From: Podocnemis expansa | Lineage: Eukaryota; Chordata; Testudines; Podocnemididae | Direction: 5' to 3' | DNA: 64,000 nt | Assembly (NCBI GenBank): GCA_007922195.1 | Contig: ML682005.1 | Coordinates: forward strand, 37,054,259 to 37,118,258 | In this document: positions 23,730 through 33,686 of the stretch, one piece after another | How the letters are laid out: each line of letters starts with the position of its first letter | Numbering within the stretch: position 1 is the stretch's first letter | Made by a program: the position numbers and the translations under genes | The notes under the pieces: generated by a model | Databases searched by the model: none | What the model saw: only the letters and a program-made list of their open reading frames with translations | Told to the model about the DNA's origin: nothing

Positions 23730-26700
23730 AATGCCCAAGAGGTAAGCACACATGTGGTGCACAGAGTGCATGCAGCCTAACTCACTCACCAATCTGTGTA
23801 CATGACAGTATTCCTACACAGGTCAAATTGAGGCGATCACTGATTAAGAACTGGATGATTACTCAGTTTACAAAGTCGGGTGAGTCAGCTCATCAGCTGG
23901 GGATAGTTAAACAGAGACAAGAAGAAGGAGGGAAGAGAACAAGCCAGAATCTCAGGTAGGTGAGATTGCCTCTTCTTCTCAGCTAGTGTCTGGGGATAAG
24001 GAAAAAAAGCCTCGCATTGTGGGGGACAAGCACATGTACAATACCTATAAATAAAGCACTTGGTGTTGAACTTGCTATGGAGGAGTTTGAGGAGCGTTTG
24101 CAGTGAGGAAGCCAGGGTGAGAGGTCTGTCCTGTGACAAGGTGCAGTTTTGATCTTCTTTAACCAATAGGAGGGACTCTAGCCCTAAGGTGATGCACACA
24201 AACCGGCTTGGTGCTTTTGTAACAGATGATTGAATCTAACAAGGGATCAGAGGGGAAAACATTGTCTTAACTCCAATTAAAGCCAGTGTGGGGTGCCTCA
24301 AAATCATTGCTATGGATTTTTTTTTTAAATAAGAGAAGGCTTGCCCCATCACTATCCCTTAAAACAACTGACCACCTACTCTCTACCATTCCTGGAAGAA
24401 GTGCTGAATATACCATAGCAACACCGATCAAATTCTAAAGAGGTATTTAAGAAAATGCTGCACTGTATATAAAATGCATGGACAAGCTGAATAGGTTTAC
24501 ATAATGTTAATGTAGACAAATGACATGTACAACGTATCTAGCTGCAATTTAATTTGATCAATATGATTAGAAGTGCTATATTACACTATCTAGACTTAGC
24601 CTTGCAAAGCATGCTGCTTAAAATGGCTTGCAATCTTAAAGATTGTAGTAGCACATGCTGAATAAATGCTATCACACATCAGTATCACCCCTAACACACC
24701 ATTAATACTGGGAGTTTATAGGACTCTCAAGAGACGCATAAAATATTACCCTTGCAGGGGAAAATTTTGACAACATAGCTTGCAAAATTATTTCAACTGT
24801 CAAAAAGAGCTTACTTGAAATTAATGCCAAACTGTGAAGCACGGTCATGATTACACAGCAAGGTAATTTAACCAATAGTTACAGGAGTAGACATAATGAA
24901 CAAAGCAGAGAAAGGCAGCATGCTTTACCAATGAGCATTGTACTGGAAGTCTTGCATAAGTTGCGTACACACAGTAAATCATGGATGCCTGCTTAATTAT
25001 TGTATGATCTACTTCAACGTGGCCTAGATGTCAACGTTTTATGGAGAACTATATGATTTCCTTTTAAGTGGCAAGTGGTTTTTGCTTGTAATAAGACTAT
25101 GAGGTTGCACCTCAGCTAACACAGTAAAAAAGAAAATACCCACTTCCATCTATTGTGTTCATTCCCCATTCCATAGCCGACCCCAGTAATCCATTAATTT
25201 GTATCATCTAGGCTCAACTACTGTGATTTTCTGGATCCAGCAATGAAGTCCCAGGCTTTGAAAGAATTCCAGCTAGTTCAGCACACAGCAGTATCCCATG
25301 CTTAACAATACAAGTCATTAGAATTACATCATTCTGAATTATCAGTGTCTGGGCTGTTTTTCTACTGAAAGAGAGAATCTAGTTTTAACTAATCCAACCA
25401 AAATCTTAAAACTCAAGATTTGAACCAAATGCTAAAAGAATACCAAGAACAGTAAACTGTGCCATGAAACCCCCTATCTCTTTGCATTTATTCACTTTTA
25501 AAAGTGAATATGATGCTCCTGTCATGATGGTGGACTAACAGCCCCAGTGACTGAAGTCCTCCTCTATGTACAGTAGATGACCACAAGCAGCAGTAGTGCA
25601 AGATTTTGGAAGCTACCTTACTTTGCTCATGTGTTACACCTCTGACTGGTGAGAGGCACACAAACTCTATGCCCATTTGACTTTGACACTAGTCAAGCAG
25701 TAACTAGACTGAGAGCAAAAGCTTTCCCCACACATACACAGGACACCAGATGCCTTGTTGATTTTGATGAACTAGACTAACACAGCTCCTCCTTTGGAAT
25801 TAGAGAACAAGTTTGTCTGAAATGGAGCAATACTTTTAGAGTTTAATTAATAAATGTAGCACCTTAAAGAAAAATATCAATGTATATTTAGTATGAATAA
25901 TTATCTTGCCAAAATTTCATTCCAAGAAGAATAAACCCCATTCTAAAATTCAACTTCTGAGTTTAGGAAGTTTTAACTTGGGTTTTTCTAAGGCAGGCTA
26001 ATTGGAGACTAAATTTGCATAACAGCGTTACTGCATGCCTTTAAAAAATTATTTGAAGTTGACCTTTTCTACTTTAGAATTTGTTCATTTGGTGTTTAGA
26101 CCAGTTTCCCTTGCTAATGTATGTCTATCCATAGACATATATAATAGCTGGACATTGGGATATTGAAAAGTTTCACCCAGAGTTAGGGATCTGCTCTTGT
26201 CTGTTTTTGTCTCATACAACTGGGCTGTCTGAGGTCAGTGAGCAGCTCACAAATTGTTATGGTGGAAGGAGAAAACCTTTTGTTAGCCCCATGCTAAGGA
26301 AAGGAGGTTTTGACCCAGGAATTTATCATAAATTTTAACATTAAGCTTTCCTAGTTAATCTTTGTGTCCTATGTTATGACACATTAAGTATAAAAATAAT
26401 TTTTGTCAATTCTTCTAACATTTTCAGGCTATGCCTTCGTGTTCCATGATCCAAGATACAATAAACTGCAGGTATATGGCTAAATATTAGGTATAAACAT
26501 TGGGAAGTGCCAAAACAAAGATGATAGTGGTAACTGCAAGACTGAGAAACAATCCCTGGATCTTTCAGTTGCCCAGATCAGGGAGAAAATGAAAATGTTC
26601 AAATAAAAAGTTGTTGCACAAACAAAGAAGAATCTTGAAACATGCAAGCAAAATGTGGGGCATATATCAGTCAAATTCAAAGAAAAAAGAAACCATCCAA

Positions 26701-26736
26701 TAAATAATTGATGTCTCTAGTCAGACAAGTGAGACT
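23730..26736. other. No gene seen; small Penelope-like tail at 25756-25800
   Basis: Mostly AT-rich unique DNA. 25756-25800 holds the 3' tail of the Penelope-like family (GAACTAGACTAACACAGCTC, then CCTTTGG), without the ribozyme part. Confidence 0.5.
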
Positions 26737-26861
26737 TTTAAAAACAGTAAAAACAAGGAGTCGTGTGGCACTTAAAGATGTCTTTAAGTGCCACACAACT
26801 CCTTGGGTTTTTTGCTGGACTATTCCAACACGGCTATCCCTTTGGAGATTTAAAAACAGTA
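26737..26861. mobile_element. 99-bp Penelope-like mini fold-back with 13-bp TSD
   Basis: Flanked by perfect 13-bp duplications TTTAAAAACAGTA (26737-26749 and 26849-26861). The 99-bp insert reads AAGGAGTCGTGTGGCACTTA, then at once its inverse TAAGTGCCACACAACTCCTT, then GCTGGACTATTCCAACACGG and CTATCCCTTTGG. The arms meet within the tail, so no hammerhead core remains. Confidence 0.85.
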
Positions 26862-27899
26862 TTTGGTTTTTCATTTTTCATTTTATGTATAGTTATCTCT
26901 AAGTACCTAATAGAATCTTATTTTAATATCATTTCCTTGTTGAGATAGGATCCGCAACTGTATACTCAGTGTTGTCATTCATTTTTATACCCATTACCTG
27001 AATACTGTAAAACTGATTTATTGTTTGTAGGATTATAAGGAAATGATTGGGATTATAGGAGCAAATCAATATATCATCTGTATAGCATGAAATGAAATCT
27101 TGTGGCATTTCTGATTTTTATTCCTTAAAGAAACTCTTGGGTGCTCAAAAATTAAGCTAAAGGTTCAGTTTTGCAATTGCAAAAAGAAAAGAGAATAATA
27201 GACAGCACTATTTTGTTCCCCAATGTCATTTTAAAAAGGGCGAGTTTAAATTGCTAGTGTACACAACTTGGATGTCACATTATACAAGATTTTAATCCAA
27301 TTTTTATGAAGGTCTTTCCAAAGTTGAGAGTTTTTTTGGAGATCAGTCAACAAGTATTTCCATTCTAATGAATCTAAAGGTTTTCCCAAATCAATTGAAT
27401 GTACAAATCTAAAGTTATCAAATTCTTGTGGTGAATAAACACAGAAAAGTCCTTCTAAGTTATCAGCATTGGGGCAGTGTGGCTAAAAAGAATATCTTAA
27501 CTGGTCCATGAGAACAATGTTTCCTATTACTATTAGGAATCTTTTGAAGTGAAGTGCAGATGGGTCTCAAGGCCACTTTAGACTCCCAGAAACTCAAACT
27601 AAAAGCTTACAGAGAACCTAAGAAACATTTCTTATAGAGAATTTAAGATACATTTCTCCTTAGTGAGTAAAAGACGACAAAGTTTTAAGATCAATGGTCA
27701 GAGCTCTTGATTTGTAGGATGGATCATTTACTAGGACTTCCAAGCAGTGCAATAGCACTATCTCAGAATGAGTGTTGAAGTTTTGGTGGTTCAAATGCAC
27801 GCTTCAACAGTGCTAATGACATTTGTATAAGTAAAGTTACCTGTTCTCCATGTCTGTTTTCTAGATCTAAGATTTATCAAGATACAAAAGCTCTTAGAA

Positions 27900-28260
27900 G
27901 TCTAAGGTTACATGTTGATCAATTTGGTGAATGTGTTGATAAAATCCTTCCATTTATGCACTCTGTCTCTGGATTTGAGGCCATCTTCTAAGATGCGAAT
28001 GACTGACACTACTCTGTGTTCTTTGTGATTTTCTGTATCATATATCAAAGCTTGAGCTTTAGTTTTTGTAACTGACATGTGGAGCCTTGGTGTGACATGC
28101 TCACTTTGGTCCTCCCTGTTGAAAAGATAGGCTGCTGCTTGTTTTACCAGTCTCCACATTCTGTTCACAACCAACTCCAGGTAGAGTGCACTGAGGTAAT
28201 GTAACCCAGAGGCAAATAACTTGTGGTCACTGGTCCTACACCATCTTTCAAGAAGAACAA
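27900..28260 (-). pseudogene. L2/CR1-type LINE fragment near ORF2 C-terminus
   Basis: The minus strand reads YLSALYLELVVNRMWRLVKQ then AAAYLF, and SEHVTPRL, which fits the pattern LDYCNALYxGLP--RLQLVQNAAARLL--HITPVL found after the RT in L2-type LINEs. The expected following HWLPV block is decayed. The frame is open for 88 codons but is isolated, with no RT motifs and no tail. It is an old fragment. Confidence 0.55.
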
Positions 28261-28280
28261 ATAAAACAAGAAGTGAAACA

Positions 28281-28955
28281 AGGAGTCCTATGGCACTTAG
28301 GCTATGTCTACATCTGAAATTTTAGTTTGGACTTGCTAGTCTAAACTAAGCAGTTCAAGATTAGTCCAAACTAACCTCAGGCTAGTTCAAACCAACCACA
28401 CATTCTAGTTTGAACTAACACTTAGCTTGAACTAAAACATGTGATTAGTTCAAACTAATGGCTTTGAACTAACCCTTAGTTTAGGTCTTGCCCATGCTTA
28501 GTTCGAACTAAAGTTTGACCTAGGCATGGAGGTCCAAACTAAGATTGGTACTAACTAGTTCATACTCAGCTTTGCCTCACTGAAACTAAGAAATCTCTTA
28601 GTTTGAACTACACAAAGCCTAGTGTAACCATGGGCTAAATTAGGCCAGACTACACTTCCTTAGTCCAGAGTAATTTGACAATGTAGACATAGCCTAAAAG
28701 ACTAACAAATTTATTTATTGCATGACCTTTCATGGGAGAAAATCCCACTTTGTCAGATGCTTTGAAAATGGGGGAGCTTACAGAATGGAAGGAAAATAAA
28801 TGCAGAGATGTATAAGTCATAGGATAAGGTCACACTGTAACAGCAAATCTAAGCTGCTGTTAAGATTCAGACGGTGGGGAGCAGCATTATAGAGGAAGAT
28901 CAGGTCAGATCACCTGTTGTAATGGGAGAAGAATCTGAAGTCCCTATTCAGCTAG
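28281..28955 (-). mobile_element. Penelope-like copy split by a MITE
   Basis: The tail segment 28281-28299 (AAGGAGTCCTATGGCACTTA) continues at 28695 (AAAGACTAACAAATTTATTT) after the MITE. Next come the ribozyme zone and 3' UTR to about 28955. The hammerhead (28729-28760 region, minus sense) has a G-to-A change giving CTGACAA, but keeps GAAA and stem II, so it is predicted inactive. The 3' UTR phrases (ACAGAATGGAA, AACAGCAAATC) match the copies at 51042 and 62966. Confidence 0.8.
28297..28697. mobile_element. Palindrome-rich MITE (TIR GGCTATGTCTACAT), TSD TTA
   Basis: The body is 28300-28694 (395 bp), starting GGCTATGTCTACAT and ending ATGTAGACATAGCC, perfect inverted termini. The flanks are TTA (28297-28299) and TAA (28695-28697). 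The surrounding Penelope-like sequence is normally CACTTAAAGAC, so the original duplication was TTA with one later change. The interior repeats variants of TTAGTTCGAACTAA, mostly decayed to TAGTTTGAACTA or TAGTTCAAACTA. Confidence 0.85.
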
Positions 28956-28959
28956 CCAG

Positions 28960-29360
28960 AGATGGAGGATTTTTTTTTCACACCACTGTTCCCATGACCA
29001 TGAGTAATAAAGAGCCCAACAGAATCTTAAGTCTGTACATCATGTTGATAATTGATAGGCAAAGCCTTCTATGAAAAGGTGTCTTGAAATATTCCCTTTT
29101 CTCTCTGCATCACTTTTTCTTAGCTAGAATGAGCTGAACCCAGCTTTTTTTTTTTCATCCATGTGCTTATTTCTCTCAGGCACTCAGACATCTGGGTGAC
29201 AAAACTGACTGCAACAGCAAAAGCAAACATGCAGCTGTTTACTTGTACCAGTGGTGATAGAGTTCCTAAATATGTTGGGGATGGGGGAGAGGATTAAAAC
29301 TTGCATATTACACATGGCAGGGATTTCTATTATCTGTCCAAGAGGAATGAGCAAAGCCAG
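28960..29360. other. No gene seen
   Basis: AT-rich DNA with short T-runs near 28970 and 29143; no coding or repeat signal recognised. Confidence 0.45.
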
Positions 29361-29364
29361 CTTA

Positions 29365-29650
29365 CTGCTCCACATCCAGTCCTCCTAGGTCTTCTAAGTG
29401 AATCAGCAGCACCTTGGGATTGGTGTTGTCAACGGCTGCTGATAGATCCAATAGATCTAACACACAGGTTTCCCTCTGTCAGCTGTTATAAAGAGTTCAT
29501 CTACCAATATCATCAGACTTGTCTCCATTCTATATTCCCAGTTTGAAACCTGATTATAAAGAGTCTAGAATGCTTGCAGAGCTGGAGTTACCCTAGACAC
29601 TACTTTCCCAGTAATTGTGCTGAGGAATAGGAGTATGGATATTTTAAACA
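29365..29650 (-). pseudogene. L2-type LINE reverse transcriptase fragment (motif A)
   Basis: Reading the minus strand in one frame with stops gives ILDSL-SGFKLGI, GDKSDDIGR, TLYNS, then VLDLLDLSAAVDNTNPKVLL and IHLEDLG. This follows the L2 pattern FQSGFRPGHSTETALV--LLDLSAAFDTVDHxILLxRLE, where LLDLSAAFD holds the first catalytic aspartate. Stops and frame decay show a fossil. The YADD part is not attached. Confidence 0.75.
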
Positions 29651-29659
29651 TTCATGTTT

Positions 29660-30259
29660 CACTACCTGTTGATAGATGACAGAAAGAGGTCAGAAAAGCT
29701 TTGCGAGCTATAGCTTTCAATCATTTTTGGGCTTTGCTGTAATGTAAACTATTATTTCAAACTTTAAACCTCCTGTTAGAGTTTCAATCTCAGAACCTAA
29801 ATCTTTGAAAAATGCCTTTATTTCTTTATGGCTAGTCAGACTAAAAGAAGACAGGGCTGATGGTCATGGTCTCTCTCTCTCTCTCAGGCACAGAGTATGT
29901 TCTTGCCCCTGTATTGTACAAGACACAAACAAAGAAAAGACAGTGCCTGCCTGGTGGTCTTACGCTGAAAATATTTTCCAGGAGGATACAAAAAACAATG
30001 GCAACTAGTATAGCAGCTTTGTTATGCATACTAGTTATTGTGAGGAAAGACATGGTGATGCATTGTTTGCTACTGTGGTGACACACACAGTAGTAACTAT
30101 ACAGTTATCATAGGAATTATCCCAAGATTGTGAACGTTGTAATAAATCTCACAAGACCTCATATGTTAACTGCTATATGTTGCAACTGCCATTGAGAAAT
30201 GGGCAAGTAAATTCACAGATGTGAGATACCCTCATCATAATTTAGCATATGATGAGATG
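29660..30259. other. No gene seen; (TC)n tract
   Basis: Includes a short (TC)n tract at about 29868-29886. ORFs here are short and unrecognised. Confidence 0.5.
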
Positions 30260-30357
30260 TATCTTCAAAGCATATGATGAAGTGGGATTTCCTCCAATGA
30301 AAGCTCATGCAATAAATAAATTCGTTAGTCTTTAAGTGCCACAGGACTCCTTGTATG
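30260..30357 (+). mobile_element. Penelope-like 3' fragment with decayed hammerhead
   Basis: Reads CTTCAAAGCAT, ATGATGA, GTGGGATTTCCTCC, ATGAAAGCTCATGC, then ATAAATTCGTTAGTCTTTAA and GTGCCACAGGACTCCTTG. The conserved first C of CTGATGA is A and stem II is disrupted, so the ribozyme should be dead although GAAA, GCTC and stem I remain. Confidence 0.75.
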
Positions 30358-32171
30358 TTTTCCTTAAATTGGGTATCATATACTGATGTCCCATACTGAA
30401 ATGGGAAATCAACACAAAAACAGAAGGTCCCAGAGAATTCCTAATTAAATACAAAAGGACACTAGAAGATGATTTAACTCTGCCATGCCACAGTACAATA
30501 TATAACTAAGGATGTTGTCATACCCAAGATCCTGAAATGCTATACACAAATATTAACTGACAGCCCTGAGCACCAACACACTGTAAAAGCAAACATATGA
30601 GGAAGCACAAGAAGCGTATTATATGAGTAATTAGAATAGAGCAGTAGCTGAATCTTACTTTTATTAACGTTAATATCACTGACCAAACCAGAAAGATTGC
30701 CCTCATAAATAGTTCTCGTTTGGGAAGGGAAAAAAAATTAGTTGAAGGCTTAAGGTTATGATTTGATTGAAGATTTTAGGCTACTGCAAATCTATTTGGT
30801 AATTAGCTGAGGACTAAAGGGAACATTTTATCATGGAGTGAGGTATGAGTGAGTTATGTTGGGACAAAGAGCCAAAGTCCTATATAGTATTGGCACTCTC
30901 ATATACCTTTGGCAAATACTGGAATCTTGGCTTCTCAACCATGGTCACTAACCCAATATGAAAAAGAGTCACACTAGTATTTTCTGAATTACAAAGCTAT
31001 TTAGTGTATTGTTTTAAAATAATTGAAAATAGGCATTTAGAAAATTACATCAGTGGGAATAAAATTTTCATTTAGAAAGCTTCTCTGCACAGGAAAGTCT
31101 AAACACAGATATGCCAAATGGCTCCTTTTGTCTCCCAATATATTATCAGTGCCTGTGTAAATTATATCAGGGTACAATTCTACACCACTTTATTTGCTAT
31201 GCTCCTTTGTTTTGGAAAAAAAGTTGTTCCATAGAACAGGAGACTTTTCCTACATAGACAATGTACATTCTATTAATGGATAGGCATAGAAAGACTTCTA
31301 GCATCCATCTGTGAAAAGGACATTTCTACAAAAAACATGCTAAATTGGAAGTGCAGTTTCAGGAACTATGATCTTGACATGCAGTTTCCAAACAAACTGG
31401 CAAGAAAACACTGCATAGTCATGTACACTAGGTAGCTTTTCAGTATAATCTGTCCATTTGTGCTACAGCAGCAGCAACAACAAAATAAAGACAGGAGCAG
31501 AACACCCTGTTATTTCTCCTAACATAAACTATATCCAAATATTTTGACACAACCCCACAAAAGCAGAAGAGTCACAGCATTAAATATCCATTGCATACTA
31601 AACAAGGCACAGTCTACAGTCACTGAGGTGGGTTCTACAGAGCTCATGGGACTCTGTTTTTGTTGACAGTGCTTCTAATTAATCTTTTTTTTTTCTGGTT
31701 CATGTGGGTTTCTACCTAATTCAGGTTTAAATGACCCCAGAAAACAGAGTGAAAAAGCCTAAGTATGACGCAGTATTTGTATTAAAGTAGTGCTCTGAGG
31801 TACCAAAAGAATTTGGGATCCCAGTATCCAAAGTCTTTATACAAGCACATATGGAACATTAGCTCAAATATTGGAACAAACCTGACCTGCCACCATACAC
31901 GAGTTCTTTGTTTCAATCCTTCCAGTGAAACATTTCATCACCTGAATTACAAGTTTTCTTGAAAGTGATCAGATCGCCTAATAAAGCAATACACAAATGC
32001 ATGGAACAAAAGACAAGACAGACTTTGGTAGATTATGTTGTTGCCAATATGGTATTTCAATGTGCTCCATGAAAATACATTTAGATACGTTGGTATATCA
32101 TTCGTGAAAACAGTTGGGGAAGGAAAGAATCTGGGTTAATTAGTTGGTAAGCCACATGTCAGGGAGGAGGT
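30358..32171. other. No gene seen
   Basis: AT-rich unique DNA; no repeat or coding signal recognised. Confidence 0.5.
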
Positions 32172-32289
32172 AATATGAGCATAGGTTAAAGTACTGGAAT
32201 ACCTTCTGGGGCCCACAATTTTTAGGGGTCAGCATTCCAGGGCCCTTAAAATAGAATAATGGGGTGGAATGCAGCCCTATAGCATTCCA

Positions 32290-32510
32290 GTGCATTCCCT
32301 CTAACTACCACTGCACGGACACTTCCCCCTGCTCGCTCTACTCCCAGCCATACCAGCAGACCCACCCTCCCCCCTCCATGCACTCCCCACATGCTGCTGG
32401 CTGTACTGCTACTACATGTCCTACTGCTTGGAGAACCCGAAGGGGAAGCACAAGGCGCTGCACCAGCGGGAGGTGGTGGTGGACATGATGAGCCAGAGAC
32501 CAGGGGTAGG
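32290..32510 (+). pseudogene. Coding-like segment inside the hAT element (unrecognised)
   Basis: One frame reads NYHCTDTSPCSLYSQPYQQ up to about 32385. A shifted frame then reads CCWLYCYYMSYCLE, NPKGKHKALHQREVVVDMMS up to about 32490, followed by a GT-containing junction (AGGGGTAGG) that could be a donor site. The composition is protein-like: mixed charged, aromatic and cysteine residues, with CTG/GTG/AAG codon use unlike the AT-rich surroundings. I do not recognise the family. It may be a captured host exon (with intron following), a coding scrap of the parent transposon, or chance in GC-rich DNA. Confidence 0.3.
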
Positions 32511-33110
32511 AATGGAGGGATCCAGAGCAGTGGGGAGTTGCAGGAGCAAGGGGTTTAGAGGGGGGGCTGGGGAGGGATGGAGGGAGTTTGGGGGTGCTGG
32601 GAGGGGCAGAGGGGAGCATGCAGACAAGGAAACTGAGTAGGAGCTGGGCAGTGGTGGAGGGGACTATGAAGCGCTGCAGTGGGGACTAGGTGGGTGGCTG
32701 GGGAAGAATGGAGGAGGTTGGGGGTCTAGAGTGCGGGCTAGGGATGAAGGGGGCTTGGAAGGTGTGGAGAGGGTTGGGCAGGCTGAAGGGGTGGAGTAGG
32801 GGTATGGGGGCAAGGGAACTGGGAAGGTGTGGAGGGGGTTGGGGGCTGAAGGGTGGTAGGGTGAAGACTGGGGAGCTGAGAGGTGGGGGGTTAGGAGATC
32901 TGGAGTAGGGACTTGGTGGCAGGGAGCTTAGGCAATAGGGATGGGCACTGAGGAGAACATGGGGGAAGAGGGGTCTGATGTGGGCACTAGTGGGCAAGGT
33001 TGGGGTGATGTTGTGGATTTGAGGCTGTGCTTCATTTGTGAGGAAAAAGCTGGTGTGGCTCAAAAATGCCTCTCTGGGCTGGGGCCCACACATGCATGAA
33101 GGGGGCCCAA
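32480..33110 (+). repeat. G-rich strand-asymmetric tract
   Basis: The plus strand has dozens of GGG or longer runs separated by short A/T-containing spacers, for example GGGGTTTAGAGGGGGGGCTGG near 32550 and GTGGGGGGTTAGG near 32884. It gives proline-rich minus-strand ORFs as an artefact. It could form G-quadruplexes. Confidence 0.6.
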
Positions 33111-33408
33111 ACAATATTGGAAGGGGGCTCAAAGATTAGAAGGCTTCTGGGGTCTGTCACATTGTACTTTAACCACTGAATATGAGGCAATTATCAGACA
33201 GTTCTATCTGTAACAAACAACAATATTAATACCAATTTATTAATTTAAATACTGGGAAGTAGCAAGACTGAGACTGATGCTACAAAATCTAAGGAAAAAA
33301 TCTCAGGTAGTCATTAATTTTGGGTTTCAAATTTGTGATATTTGGGTCTGATTCTTAAAGACCCAGTGCACCTAAAATTGAAATTGAAGTTCATGGCAGC
33401 TCAATGGC

Positions 33409-33686
33409 TCTACAATTCAGGAAAAAAAAAAAAAAAAAAAAAAGCAAGGAGTTGTGTGGCACTTAAAGGCTAACATTTATTTTTTGTGAGTTTTCGTGGG
33501 AGAAAAATCTCACTTTGTCAGATGCTTCGAAGAAGTTCACCCATCTTCAAAGCATCTGATGAAGTGGGATTTTCTCCCACGAAAGCTCACGCGAAAAATA
33601 AATCTGTTAGTCTAAGTGCCACACGACTTGCTTTTTTTGCTGGACTAGACTAACATGGCTATCCCTTTGGAAATCTACAAATCAGG
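33409..33686. mobile_element. Penelope-like fold-back with intact hammerhead in right arm
   Basis: Flanks TCTACAATTCAGG (33409-33421) and TCTACAAATCAGG (33674-33686) are a 13-bp duplication with one mismatch. The insert starts with a 22-A run (33422-33443), then an inverse arm (GTTGTGTGGCACTTA, GTTTTCGTGGGAG), then a sense arm (GCATCTGATGAAGTGGG, CTCCCACGAAAGCTC, AAATCTGTTAGTC) ending GCTATCCCTTTGG. The arms meet just upstream of the ribozyme (TTCACCCATCTTC). Confidence 0.85.
33552..33592 (+). ncRNA. Hammerhead ribozyme core (type I, minimal)
   Basis: Order seen: stem I strand GCAT (33552-33555), CTGATGA (33556-33562), A, stem II GTGGGA/TCCCAC closed by TTTTC (33564-33580), GAAA (33581-33584), GC, then TC, with the predicted cut after 33588, and stem I strand ACGC. 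All universally required core bases of the hammerhead are present. Stem III is only AGCT, which is self-complementary. Stem I has one mismatch (GCAT against ACGC). Function is inferred, not shown. Confidence 0.75.

Larger units (their letters stand above)
32172..33186. mobile_element. 999-bp non-autonomous hAT carrying a GC-rich coding-like insert
   Basis: The body is 32180-33178. It begins CATAGGTTAAAGTAC and ends GTACTTTAACCACTG, inverted termini with two mismatches. The flanks are perfect 8-bp duplications AATATGAG (32172-32179 and 33179-33186), diagnostic of hAT-type insertion. Subterminal segments (TTCTGGGGCCCACAA on the left; CTTCTGGGGTCTGTC on the right) surround a GC-rich interior unlike other hAT MITEs here. 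No transposase was found. The interior holds a coding-like tract at about 32290-32510 and then a G-rich strand to 33110. Confidence 0.85.

Noticed and set aside
32686..33132. 148-codon proline-rich minus-strand ORF
   Set aside because: It is the complement of a G-rich tract; simple composition explains the long frame.
33422..33443. Poly-A run as a retrotransposon 3' tail
   Set aside because: It corresponds to the T-run within the family tail in inverse orientation, expanded, not to a separate poly-A tail.
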